Shown: one piece after another, positions 38,272 through 62,098 of the stretch
How positions within the stretch are numbered: position 1 is the stretch's first letter
Layout of the letters: each line of letters starts with the position of its first letter
Source of the DNA: Rallus limicola
Lineage: Eukaryota; Chordata; Aves; Gruiformes; Rallidae
Direction: 5' to 3'
Assembly: GCA_022605955.1 (NCBI GenBank)
Contig: JAKCOZ010000003.1
Span: forward strand, 10,239,331 to 10,303,330
DNA: 64,000 bases
Notes under the pieces: generated by a model
Databases searched by the model: none
The model's input: the letters and a program-made list of their open reading frames with translations, nothing else
What the model was told of the DNA's origin: nothing
Made by a program: the position numbers and the translations under genes

Positions 38272-40394
38272 GAAGACAAGAAAGGCTAACACCTGCTGCC
38301 AGACAAGCGAAGGTCATTTTCTGGCCAGCAAAGCAGTGGCAGTATCAGAATTTGTCAGTACACAGCGAGCCATTTTAAAGGCTATGGGGCACAAAGAAAC
38401 TGAAGAAGCTTCATTACCTCATTTCATAGTGCAAGAAGCACCTGTTATAGGTAAAATTGTTATCCTCCCTACTAGTCATCTTTGGGGGATTGAACTTGAT
38501 CTCTTGAGGTCCCTTCCCACCCCTACAACTCTGTGTGACCTAACTCTGACCTTCTGTCTTGCTCCAGAGGAAGCCAAAGAATTCCCACATACAATTCCTA
38601 CTCTGCCCCGAAACAAAGCTTTTAGCCACCCTTCCTATTAGGATTCACCTAAACCCTGTTTTTCCTCCTTACAAACAGACCCAAGTTTGCTCAACCTGTC
38701 TATCACAAGTCACCATGACCCAGTAGGTCACAGTGTTTATTTACAGCCAGGCAGCAAACACACATTGGACCCCATGTCAGCAACAAGAATTGGAGGTGGG
38801 GTGACCATGCTTAAGGACAACCACAACCCATGCAGACACCACACAAAGTGAAGGAAAGCTGTACTTGAAGAGCATTTATAACTGACTTGTAGCACCACTC
38901 TTGCTGTACATCTCTGCAACATATGTCTTTCTCAGACTGACTGAACACTGGTATTGGCAAGCTGCCCTGAATCAGGGGCAGGCCTGCCCTCCCACCCACT
39001 CGTGGTTCAGAATCCTCAGCAAGGTGCAGAATCACAGGGGCTGTCAGACACCATGGAGATTGCCTGGCTTCTCAGGCCTCATGAGAATTTTGCTGCATTC
39101 AGAGAGGATCTTTCCCTTCTGAGATCAAGCCCTCACTTTTCATCTGGCTTCTTACCAGGACTCAAGGGAGGCATTGATTTTTCTTGGTAGATAGCCAGCT
39201 GGTGGTGGAACTAGTGCAGGACTGACATGTTAACTGGACAACATATTATCCCAATAACATTCAAGAGTTACATGCACCATTTGCATAGCTGTGTGGGAGC
39301 CTATTTTTGCTGATGGCAGTAGTTCTTCCACACACATCCTGCAGGCATGTGCAGGCTGCCAATTCCATCACACGAGGCTGGAATTCATTGATCCCCAGTT
39401 CAGGATCCGAAGGATGATCTGACCTAGGGGGATGTTCACCACGCAGCACCCCCCCTCCAAAGCGTTTTGCACTCTGCTATGCATGACAGAGCTCACCAGC
39501 TCCAAGCAAAGCAAGGACTGCAGCTGAGCAGAGCTTTAATATTAAAGCACCAGGTGTTGCCTTGTGCAAGTCTTACCTTTTAGTGGCCTAACAGCTGACC
39601 TTTCTAGGTTAAGGTTTTTAAAATAGCATTTGTATATAAAAAAATTAACCTTTAAAAAAATCAAGACTTTCAAGATTACCACTGTACTTTTTTGCCAACT
39701 GCCAGCTATTTTACAAACTATGTCTGCAGACCAGAAGGTAAGTGTTCCCATTGCCCTTTTGTGCATGCTGGTTCACTCTCCTTCTTTGTCTTAAGTACTC
39801 GACTCAAATTCCAAAACTCTTCAATAAAAAGGCTAAGAAACATGAGATTTTCATCAAATTTTTAGGTTAGAGAATGCACTTCAGTCTTTAAACATTCAGG
39901 ATTCTGACAGTTTTAATTTGCTACAGCTATTTTTCTTTTACAGAACAACGTATGATATAGTTTACATTGTGGATTAGCAACCCTGTGTACTACGAAAGCA
40001 AAATGAAACATGTTAAAGAATAACAAAAATATTTTGTCAAGATTTTCTCTATCAAAAGTACAAATTGCCACTGGAGCTTGTCAGATGTTCCTTACACACT
40101 GTTGTCCTTCTGGGAAGGAGAAATAATCACTTTCTGCTATCTAAACAATGATTTCGCCATACCCAAGGAAGTAAGAAACAAGTTCAGAATTAAAATATTA
40201 CAGCTAAACAGAGAACCTGAACATTGCAATTGCAGTGAACAAGCAGGGCTATGTGGGCAGTTAAGCTACAATGTTTCTGCATTTCCTTAGAGTGATGTAA
40301 GTGCACTGGTCAGTGCTGCAGGTCGGTCACCCATACATACTTACATTAGGATGAAGCCCTTCCACTGGGAGAAAAAAACCCCACACAACAGTCA
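38272..40394. other. Intergenic DNA between LTR and SMU1 3' end
   Basis: No gene, RNA or recognisable repeat is seen. The downstream boundary is the SMU1 polyadenylation signal on the minus strand. Confidence 0.5.
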
Positions 40395-41674
40395 CGTTAT
40401 TTAAACCGAAATCAGTTTATTAAATCCAAGGGAAGTTATTACTGTTTGAAAGATTACAGCGTCAGGAGAGCATTCTACAAGAGTTGAGGACAGGAAACAG
40501 TCTACACATTTGTCGCATCGTTACAGACAAAGCCTCACTTTTTGCTGCATCCTAGAAAAACTAGTCAAGACTTGAGGATTCTGGTGTGCCTTTCACAGCA
40601 GCGTGCATTAGTCAGGGTCATCATCATCTGCTGCAAAGTGAAGAGCTTGAAAGCTGCTTTATCCTAACAAGGTACATAAGTATCACCTTGATTAGGGCTG
40701 CAGCTGTAAGAAATATTTTTAAAATCTTACAAGTAATTACTTAAAGCTTAAGTAATGCAACAACCTTTTGGGAAGATAAGAAGCTAAACTGAATAAACTG
40801 GGGAAAAAAAAAAAGAAACACCAACTGCAGCACGTTGAGCATCACAGCACTCATCCAACACAAACTTTTGCATGTTGCAAAATACTGATCCCCTAATGCC
40901 TGATCAAGTTAGAAGCTGGCCCGAAGACATTATCCACTTACAGGAAACAGTCTCACATAATAATTCCTTCTAGGAATTTACTTCCTTATGGAAGTAAAAC
41001 TAAAGTAAAATAAAATTAAAAAATCCCCATAAAAGATGCCAAAAAATTTTAAAAACCCCAAACAACTCCAAAAAAGCCAACTATGCCTCACTGCCACATC
41101 AGGCAGGTTTATAGCAGGAAGTGCTGAGAGATGGGGAAGAATGGTTTCATTCTGAGGAAGCTGCATGACACTACATACATATAATTGGGAAATCAAGAGT
41201 CCACTGGACTAGAAAAGCCTCTCCCTTCAAGCTGAGGGCAGAGAAGACTTATCTGATTTTCAGGAAAACTATGCCTTTGTCTCAGCAGAGAAAAGACTTT
41301 TCCCATTCAACATAATTCACAAAAAAAAGATTTACTGTATTCTAGGAAGTCAGCAACCACTTGATGTTCAGTTCCTAGCTTGTTCAACTTTTATAAACAC
41401 TGTAGGAAGAGTACAGACTTCAGGAGACAGAAAAAACACTCACTGAAGTTGCTTCGGCTACTCTGGTGAAAATAAAAGCATTCAAAATTAACTGATGCTA
41501 CTTTTAAGCATCAATCTACCTAACTGTAGAGCAAGGACTAGAAGTGTCATTGTCTATAAACCTGAACTGAAAATCGAGCATATCACACACTCTGTGCATT
41601 CAGACCTTGTTAAAGCACAAACACCAGCGACCTGCAGCCAACAGGCACGCTCCTTAGCTTGCCCTGAGACCAAG
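40395..41674 (-). other. SMU1: SMU1 3'UTR
   Basis: AT-rich sequence after the SMU1 stop codon. An AATAAA on the minus strand (40416-40421) gives a 3'UTR of about 1.27 kb. The exact cleavage site is inferred. Confidence 0.6.
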
Positions 41675-52800
<11,126 letters not shown>

Positions 52801-53205
52801 GGTAAGCTGCAGTGAGCATTGGGCTTAAGGCCTGCGGCAGCTCACAAGAGAAGCTCGGGCTCGGCGGCTGCGGAACTGCTGGTGCACCCAGCGCAGCGCT
52901 GACCAGGCCGGGGAGCTGGGGCAGAACACGCCAGGGGGAAAAAAGAGAGGAGCAAAAATGGTCGGGAGCGGTGTCCCCCTAGGAGTGGCTGTCCGTTCTG
53001 GGCACTGAAGGGCTTTGGTTCTCCTCCTGTCCCTCAGAATAGCAGCACTTGAAAGAGAGCAGGCACTTCGGTGGCACAGCAAGCATAACACCAAGGCAAA
53101 GGCGCTGATCTAAATTAACCCGCATAGTTGCTCTGCAAATTGCCTTTTCAGTAGCTCTTGCAGGTCTGCTCGGTGCTTCAGCATAAGCCATTGAAGTCGG
53201 GAAGG
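52801..53205. other. SMU1 upstream flank
   Basis: Declining GC content outside the CpG island. No gene or recognisable repeat is seen. Confidence 0.5.
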
Positions 53206-53711
53206 TGTTAAATGCTGGCCAGCAACTATGTAAAGGATGTGCAAAGCTCCGCCTAAAGGACTACAATGTTAGCACAATGCTAGCGCATTCAGGAGAAACA
53301 GCTTATCTCTGAGAAGGGGGTGATAAGGAGGAAGAGGAAGAAAGAACAAGAGGGCCCTGAAGTGTGCAGAACCAGCTCAGTGGCTTTGTTAGCAAGACAA
53401 AAGCTAAAGCTCACCGAAAGGACCTGTAATGAAGAGGAGTAAATGAAGTAAACGGCCATCAAATGCCTTTGAAGCCCACCAAGAGATTACAGGGTGGGGT
53501 AGGTGAGTGGGTGATAATGAGCTCTCAAAATTAACCATTCCTTGGAAAACCTATGAATAGGCGTATGTGTCTTGTATAAAAGCTGTGTCACTGATCCTTT
53601 ATGGCACACACATTAGGAGGAGGGATCCCCTGTGCTGCACAGCGCTGCAATAAAGAACTCCTGCGACTATTGAGCTTTGATTTTGGCTTCACTTGTTTCG
53701 AGTGTTTTACA
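53206..53711 (+). mobile_element. Endogenous retrovirus LTR (about 506 bp, fourth family)
   Basis: It has TGTTAAA and TTTTACA near-inverted ends, a TATA box (tataaaa, 53575-53581) and an AATAAA (53649-53654) about 70 bp later, followed by a U5-like tail. No exact target-site duplication was found, so the ends are approximate. It lies about 0.85 kb upstream of the SMU1 start codon and points away from the gene. Confidence 0.75.
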
Positions 53712-56700
53712 GTTTGAATACAAAACCCGGGTTTTTCACTTGTTTTCCCACAGACCTAAAGTCCACCCACTGTCCTTCACTCGTCAGGATTTCAGAAGAT
53801 TCCCTGCAGTGACACAGACGTGTCGGTGTGGGTCAGGCCTGGCACAGATACGGAACAGGTCCTTGCCCAGCCTTTGCATGTGCAGGTTTCCAGATACGAA
53901 CCAGGCGTCGTGTTGTTTGCAATCCTTAAGCCAGCCTGAGCTTCTGTTTCAAGGGTGGGGCTGCGTGTGAAAGAATGACACTGCATAAAGTAATATTTCA
54001 TTAGCGTGGAAATTAACAGCGTATTTCAGCTAGCTTAATTACGGGCGAAGGATCGTAAAAATGCCGCAGTGCCCGGGAGAGCCCTCCAGTGGCGAGGGAG
54101 AGATGAGAAACAGCTGTCCTGTAAACACACCGGGGGTGGCTGTGGGAGTCCGGCCGTGCGGCTTGGACTCTGATCCAGGCCAAAAGCCTTGCAACTCTGG
54201 TTAATGCTAGAAGACGAATAAAGCTGACTGTGGCCCTCCCGGCTGCGTGTGGGCTTCAGTGGCCTTGCCAGGAAGGCTGCTTCTCAGCATCGATGATCTC
54301 GCTGCTTGTGTCTTCCTGGTGTGAGGCACTGCCTACCTGTTCCCAGTTAAGTGCCTGATAGGTGCTGGACTGCCAGCACACAGGGATGTGAAATCCACTG
54401 TACTCAGCCACTCTTGGATGGACTTGTTCCTTTTTGTTTTTTTAGGCTTAGCATACAATTTGCTGGATGAGCCATGGAAAATAAAGCCGTGTGTGAGAAA
54501 CTGCCTGCCTTTGCCAACGAAAGCTGTTCTTCACTGTCTCTGTCCCCAGAGTGCTTAAGAAAGTAATCCAATAGCCTAAAGTTGGAAAAAAACATGAGGC
54601 ACGTGGCTAACGTTTTGCATGTTGTTGTTTCCTCCCCCTGATCCCAACTTGGTTTTTTAACTGCTATTACAGAGGTGTAAGGTATTACTGCCAGGAAGGG
54701 TAGGTTAATCTTTGGGAGCATATTGGGTTTTAAAGACAGGTGTATTTATGTCTGTTTAAGGTTGTTTTGAAAACAAGTCTGATCCAGACTGTAACAAAGC
54801 AAAGCCTAAAATCCAAAGATGGCAGCTATTTCTGTGCTGGCAGAACACAGGAATCTGGCTCAGTCTGCCAGTAAATTCAGCTGGTTCGCTCCTGACTGCC
54901 CTCCCTCCTGTGTTACTGGCCTCTAGCAGGGAAAGCCAAGCAGGGGGGATACTCAGACCTGAACCATCACAGTCCTCAGGATGACAGCTTTCTGAAAGGT
55001 GCAACCAGCACAGAAACATGCTAACAGAATGCAAGGATGTTGGTGGTATATACCCCATCTGGCCTTCCTGCCCTGATAGCTACAGAGGGAGGTGGACACC
55101 TCAGCTATACCTCCCCGTGGGGAAAGTCAGAGCTTGCCACGAACTTCATCCCAGAAAAGGGTCCCAACGCCCCAAGTGCTGTGCAATGCACAAGAAGCTG
55201 ACTAGGCACAGCTGTGGCCAACCTGATCTCGTGCTGGAAGCAGTCCTGCATCTGGAGACCTCCAGAGGTCCTTCCAGCCAACACTCACAGGATTCCAGTT
55301 CTGACTGGCAGAACATTATGTAAGGGAACAAAAGGGTTTCATTTTATATTTTGGCTCTGCTGGGAAATGGGTGGAAAGGAGAATAAACAGTCTCATTGCA
55401 GTTAGGCAGCACAGATGACCTGCACTGAAACCGGCAGTCTAACCCGGTCCTCATCAGTCCCAGACCCACTCTTTAAGTGACAGCTGAGCAAGTGTGCTTT
55501 TGAATCAAACTTTTTAAGCTGTCTCACCAGCTGCAAGACTTAGCTTCTTATGCTCACAAGCTGTGCTGTGGCACCAGGAGGACACGTAACAGTGGCAATG
55601 ATGTCCTTTCTCTGCGCTCCACATTGCAGCCTGGTGACCTGCAGTAGCTTTTTGCTTTTCTCAGCTTTCAGACCACAAGGCCGGAAATGAGTCCTTCCAT
55701 TGAAGTGCATTTGCTGAAGTCTCAAAATAAGACGCACCCCTCTGAGGTCAGCGTCTTGAGGGAGGCTGCATAGGCTGCAATGTGTCATTTCTGTTTCCCT
55801 GTTCTTGAGAATATTTTTTATGGGTCCTGAAAAAAAACCGCTATCTCAACTGTGGTTTGCAGGGAGACACATGTGACTTGAGTGTGGTTCCAGAGAGTCC
55901 TTCAACCTGTGCAAACACAAGCCTTGCTTCTCGCTGCTGGTGAGGCAGACCACAGAGTGGGCCACACGAGGAGGTGCGTAGCAGGGGACATGATTATCCT
56001 CTCTGCTGGTCATCCATCCGGGAGAGAGAAGTGGAGGACGCTGGAGGGGTGCCAGCAAGCAGCTGCAAGGCGGGAAGGAGTATGGGGCACATGGCCTGCA
56101 GGCAGAGCTGGCAGGAGCTTGGCTTGACTTGCCTGGCTGAGGGGAGGCAGGAGGGGGAGGTTTAGCATCAGCCTAAAACTGTTGTAAGGACAGTTGTGAA
56201 TCAGCCTAAAACTGTAAGGACAGTTGTGAATCACTGGAGGTGATCTGGTGGCCTCAACCAGTGCAATGAGGGTAAACAGCCACACGTGTTGGGGCATTGC
56301 AGTCAGCACAACTTTGCACTGGGACAAGGCACCAGGGGAGGTGGGAATGATCCCTGCCCTAGCAAAAGGGTTTTAGCTGTGGCCACACAAACCTGGGGGT
56401 GCTGAGAGAGCCCTGCCACTGGTGGGGCTTAGGCTGAGACCCCCCCAGACGCCCTGGTGCTGCTGGGACCCTGCAAACTGCAGAGCATGCTCTGGCTTTA
56501 TCTGATCCTTGGCAGCATGGTGGGGAAGATTGGTAATTTAGGCCTGTGTCTGAAAGATGTCCAATGAAATGTATCTTAGACTAATTAGGCTTTAGGGCTC
56601 AGGAACTCTGTTCCAGTTGCCTGGCCTCTGTTTTGACCCCTCTTTTCTTTGAAGTTCATAGAGAAGAGGGGAAAGGAAATGAGAGGAGAGGCCCCGCTTT

Positions 56701-57239
56701 TCCTGTAAAATGCCTCATTCCTTATAAAATCGTTTGGCAGAAATCTCTTTCAGCTGGACAAGCTGAATTCTTTAATACATGCCTGCAGTCATTTTCTTCT
56801 TCGTCTCATTCCTCTGGCTGCTCAGCCACTGCTTTGCATCCATAAAACTGGATGCACAGACAGAAACACTCCTTGTAGAGGTAGCAGAGATCTCCGAACA
56901 TGTGTGAGGGGGCTCTGAGTTGGAGCAGCTGTGTTATCTCTTGGGCTGTCTGGAAGTGCACAGCACCATGCAGTACAACAGGGCCAGCTCCAGCTCAGCT
57001 CTGGGTTTTCAGACTTTTCTTCCAGGAAAGCCTGCTGACACACACAGCTTCTAGCCTTTGCCAGGCCATGGAGAAACCACACCAAACATCCTCCCTCCTG
57101 TGTTAACGTTACACAAGGGGGAAAGCAGCCCAGGATTGGTGAAGAGGCATGTAGTGTCTCAAATCTGTCCTGGGCAGTAGAGATGTTTTAGAGCAGGGAG
57201 CAGCAGAAGGCCCCAAAGGTGGGCAGCCATATTCCCTTC
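53712..57239. other. Intergenic DNA, no gene recognised
   Basis: Mixed sequence with no supportable exon. An aataaagctgactgtggccc near 54218 resembles an LTR R/U5 junction and may be a further retroviral remnant. A short tandem duplication lies at 56167-56231. Confidence 0.45.
56167..56231. repeat. Tandem duplication, two units of about 30-33 bp
   Basis: The unit atcagcctaaaactg...taaggacagttgtga occurs twice in direct succession. The two units differ only by a 3-bp ttg insertion in the first. Confidence 0.85.
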
Positions 57240-57670
57240 CTCCCACTGTAACCCAGAATCATCAGGTCTTGTTAGGAAGGCATCTCTGGAGGTCTTTAGT
57301 CCCAGCTCCCTGATCCAAAGCTAGATCAGGTTGAACTGAGCCTTGTCAAGCTGAGTTCTGTGCACCTCCAACCTGGTCTTTGAGATGCATCACCCTCCCA
57401 TGGAAGAATTTTCTCATGCCTAGCTGGAATGGCCCATCCTGCAGCATGTATCCATTGCCCTATGTCCTGTGTACTTTTCTGCCTCTAAGAAGAGGCTGGC
57501 TCCATTTTTCCTGTGGCCACCATTTAGTCAGGGGATGGCCTCTGTGAGAACTCCCCAGTTGTCTCCTCTCCAGGCTGGGGAAGCCCAGGTCCCTAAGCAT
57601 GACTTTGTACACCCTGTGCTAAAGCCTCATCACCACCTTGGTGGTCACTGATGGACTCTCCAGTTTGCCA
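57240..57670 (-). mobile_element. Old CR1 copy
   Basis: Reverse-complement CR1 features are visible in order: cccagctccctgatccaaag, ctagatcaggttgaactgag, ccttgtcaagctgagttctg and ctcctctccaggctgggga. It is highly diverged from the consensus. Confidence 0.65.
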
Positions 57671-60600
57671 GTGCCATTTCAGGTAGCCCTGAAGTGGATG
57701 CAGTACAGAGATGAGTCTTCAGCCACACTAAGTGGTGAGGAAGGATCACCTCTCCTGCGCTCAACTTCACGGCTTGCTTCTGGCCCATTCCTCCATTCCA
57801 TTGGGGTCGCACCGGGTGGCAGGCCTTCCTCCTGAAACATAGCAACCTCTCCCACAGTTGACATTTTCTGGGGACTTTTTCTCATCTTTTTTTGGGATGG
57901 GCTGAAACCCGCCTTTGCACTAGATGTGTGTGCAGTGAGTTGGCAAGGGTCCGGAGAGCTGCCTCTCTTGCCTGGGCATCTGGGGTGAACCACGGGAACT
58001 GCTGTTTTCCTGGAAGGTGGTGTTGCTGCAGAAGGCAGTTTGCACAGAATGTGGTTAGGGCTGGAGCCACTCTTACTTCTCTTTTTGAGAAGTGAAAGGA
58101 TGGCCTGAGTGCGGTCACAGATTTCCTGCACCTACATTTGGTGGCGGGACACCTGCAGTCCTTGAGCCGAAATCTTCACATCCTCTTTGGGACCAAGCCT
58201 ACACACTGCTGCAGAGATGAAGACTGAATCTGGGCACAGCGGGGCCTCTGGTTTGAGTGAATGGCAGGTGATGGAGGGTCTCCAACTTGCCCAGTGCTCT
58301 TCACGTGTACCTGGGTGTCTGTGAAGGGCCCGCCCTTGTACTGGCCACTGGCTTCATCTCGGCCCTCTGACTCAGGCTCGGGCATCCTGGAAGCGCTGGC
58401 ACCTTTCCTAGGCTGTGGGCAGCAGCTGACCTAAGGCTGGTGTGGGAAGGAGGATGCAATACAGGAGAGACCAGGGAAGGTAATGCTGGCACTGGGTTGT
58501 ACAGGGAAGTTTGGTGCCATTTGCAGTGAGGACCAGCAGCTCAGGGACATGGGGAGATTCAGCACAATTTGCAGATGGCCAGGCAGTTGCAGGAGTTCCC
58601 ACGGACCACAGCTTTCAGCTCCCAGCCCTGTAGTTTTTTCATGCAATTAGCAGAGACTCTGCAGAAGCTGCACATGCGACTACGGGCCGGTGTGGAGGCA
58701 CAGGGGTGCTTTAATCTGGTAGAACTGCAGGCTCCCCTGCCTGCACAGTTTCCACAAGGTGCCCACTGTGGTTATAATCTGCATGGATTTTGAAGTCATT
58801 CATGACTTGTGATATGAGGACAGACAGGCATTTATTTGGGTGCATATAGAACAGAGGAGGCCTGCTGAAAGCCAAACGTGTCACAGTGTGCTTAGGCTGT
58901 GTCATCTTGGAAGGGGAGACCACGTTACAGATTTATTTCTGAAGCTGGGCCTTGCAGCCCGTTGGAGTGATTCTAATGTGTGACTCATGTCAAAACTGCT
59001 TCATGTTTAGAAGCAAAATTAGAAATTAGGCTGAAAGGGCTGCTTTTCACAGGCAAAAATTGATTCAAGACATTTGCCTTTCATTTTTAAGAACTGCAGG
59101 CAGGAGCGAACTGTGAGAAGAATAATTTCTATGTAACTTGAGACTAATAATGAATAATAACACTCCCTGGTGACGCTAAATAGGATTGATTATATTTAAC
59201 TTGCAGGCTGTTATATTTCCAAGCCGTAATCTTGGGCTCGGCTCTTGGACACTTTTACAAATGAGGCAAGATGCGATAACGTGAGTGGCAGGAGTGAGGA
59301 AGGGACAGGGAATGGTGTTTGTGGCTTGGCAGGTGGGAGCCTTATCTTCAGGGTTAGCTGCAGTCCTGGTCCCTGCCCAGGGACTGGCAGTAGCAAGACA
59401 TCTGGTCTGCTCTCTCCACTGCTGTGAAATGCCTTTGCCAGTGACTGAGGCTTGGCTCTGGAGCAGAACAAACCATTTGGCAGCACAGCGAGGCTCTCTG
59501 CGCCCAGGTTGCAGACTGGGAGCACTGGGGTTTGATGTCCTGTGCTGGCCACCGCACCTTCCTGTGTGGCATGGCAGGAAAGTGTCCAGGTGCCTGGGAT
59601 TTCAGGCACCAGCAGCATGAGCCAGAGCTTCTCTGCAGGCCATTCTTCCCTGACACACCAGACAAAAGCAGTTTTGGTGCCTCAAAATGTCCGAGCTGTC
59701 AGTCTTCATTTGGCTGTGTCACTGCCCCTGGGTGCCTCTTCAGGGGTGCAGTGAGGAGGACCAGCAGCTGTCCCTTTGAAGGGGCAGCATCCCACTGGAG
59801 TAGGGTGCCTCCCCCCAGGGTAGGTGGGTGCAGGACAACCACGACTCCTCTCAGCCCTCTGTGTGGGAAGCCAGACAGGCTTTTTGCCCAGCCGACAAGG
59901 GAGGCTGATGGGAGGGACGGCCACCAGGACAGAGAGACACTCTAGCAGTCACTAGTGCCACTGGCCTCATTGGGGGTGGCAGTGCTCTTGGTGTTCTGTG
60001 ACCTGACCATAACAAACCTCAGAGTGGACAAGGCACACTTCTGAAACAAGCAGAACCTCCAATTTAAAGTGGTTTGGTTTGTTTGGGTTTTGTGTTTTTT
60101 TTTTAAATTATGTAATACCTGCAATATCAGCATGCAGTGGAGTGGGAGGTGAGATCCCCAAAGACCTCAGGGTGTGTGCTGGGACCCTCCCTTTATTGTT
60201 TTTATATACAGGACCTCAAGATAAGTGTGGGGAAGCCCACCTCCTCCTGCCAAAGGGAGAAAAGCAGCTACTGGACTTTCAGAAAAAGCAAAGCTGTCTC
60301 TTGCTTTCAGAATACTCTCTAAGCCAAGACAAGAAGACCACAGCCAAGGTGCGTCAGCTTGCACCCATATCTCATAACAAAGACAGATTTAACAGGTATT
60401 TGCACCTGAGCAGATTTTTCCTTTGTACTTGTTGCCACTTGAGAAGCTTTAGGCATTGCTTAGTGATTTAATTTCAGTTATGTACTACAGACCATGTGTT
60501 GCCCTTTATTGAGTAACCCAGTAAAGCACCTTCAGCTAGCGCTGTTTATGACCACCTTGCTTCACTCAAATGGTTTCCAGAGCTCCAGCAGTGCTGGTGA

Positions 60601-61959
60601 TGGCACCTCTGGGGGTCTCCAGCTCACCCCCCATTCAGACCAAGACTGACTGTGCTGAAGTAGCTCAGCTCAGAGGTGTTAGGGGCTGGAGATGTCCCTT
60701 GGGTAGTGGAGGTGGACACCTAGAGAAGCTCCTGGTGCACCTCAGAAAGTGTGGTGTGTGTGCATACCTCCTCATGCTCTCACCTGTCCGTGCACAGACC
60801 AGGGGAGGGATGTGGCTGAGCCCAGGGTGAAATGCACAGGGTTGCACAGGACCTGGCAGGACAGGAGCCATCAGGAGCCAGCAGGGCCCTATTAAGGTCT
60901 CCACCTCCAGTGCACCAGCAGGTCTCTCCCCAGGATGAGGTCAGGACATCTGTGGCTTTGTGCTGAACCCCTCCCCAAACATGGAGACCTCCTCCCTGTC
61001 CAGTGCCCTGTCCTCCTGCCTATCCAAGTTGTGGCTGAGGAGGTGGATTTCTGTGCCTGTAACAGTGGCGATAAACAACATCCACAGCACTGCCCCTGCT
61101 GAGGGTATCTGCAGAGGTACCTCTGGTTGTCAGTCTGATGTTGGCACTACAGGTTGAGGAGACCAGCTGGAGACCTTTGAGATTTCCTTGCTTGGCTGTA
61201 CAACCCCTTGAAGCTGTTCTTGCTGCGAGCAGCGGTTTGGAGCTGTGTGCCACTGTAAGTCCCTCCCAACCTGAATTTTCCTCTGGTTCTGCTGTTGTTG
61301 CAGGTTTGCTTGATCTTGTTCCTTTAAACAAGAATCTGTTGAGAACAAATTGCCATGGCTCAAGCACTGTTTTGGTGACAAGGCTGTACAGAGCTGCCTT
61401 CTTTTACTTGCTGCCCCAGAACACCATTCTACTGGCTTATACCGAAAGGGCAGGCTGATACCCAACATCAGCTGTCACCACCTTTGGCCTTTTGGACTTG
61501 GCAGGGTGCAGGACTGTGCCTACACATAGAGGACATAGGCTTGGCAGGGGAGCCAAGGATCATCTCAGAGGATTGTTGCTGGCATTTAATGAAGAGTTTT
61601 GTACCTGTGTCTTGATACGTATGTGAAAGGAAGCCTCTCCTCCCTCACAGCCCCGCATGGCCATGGGCAATGTAGAGAGTCAGGCTCGGACCATCTCCAT
61701 CCTGAAGTTCTTCTCATGGATGGCAGCATGACAGAGCATCCCAAGCTCCAAAACTGCTCTCTTTCATGTCCCTGGACCAAGAAAAAATGTTAATGACAAA
61801 TAGTTATGCTGGCTGTTCTTCCCTGTGATGGGAGCATGACGTCTTTCAAAGCACATTGCAGCTTCAGGTGTCAGTTTGCTGTGCATTTACTGAGTGCAGT
61901 AGACTTGGGTAAGGAACAATCCCTTATCTGGAGAAATTCAGTGGACACCTTTGTGGGGT
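57671..61959. other. Intergenic DNA with one unexplained open frame
   Basis: I recognise no gene. A minus-strand open frame of 150 codons (57679-58131) is preceded directly by a TAG that could be a splice acceptor. It matches nothing I know. Other open frames of 100-140 codons on both strands look like chance in GC-moderate sequence. Confidence 0.4.
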
Positions 61960-62098
61960 AAAAAAAGAGAAGGAGAAGGGAAAAGGAGAAGAGAAGGGAA
62001 AGGGAAGGGAAGGGAAGGGAAGGGAAGGGAAGGGAAGGGAAGGGAAGGGAAGGGAAGGGAAGGGAAGGGAAGGGAAGGGAGAAGGGAAAGGAGAAGGG
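61960..62098 (+). repeat. Homopurine tract with (GGGAA)n microsatellite
   Basis: 139 consecutive purines on the plus strand. The core, about 62000-62080, is a nearly pure GGGAA pentanucleotide array of some 16 units, flanked by imperfect GGGAAA/GGAGAA variants. The low-complexity Gly/Lys/Glu and Ser/Leu/Pro/Phe open frames here are spurious. Confidence 0.95.

Noticed and set aside
59532..59945. 137-codon plus-strand frame in the right-hand intergenic region
   Set aside because: It has no recognisable domain, overlaps several other frames of similar length, and shows no splice or promoter context.
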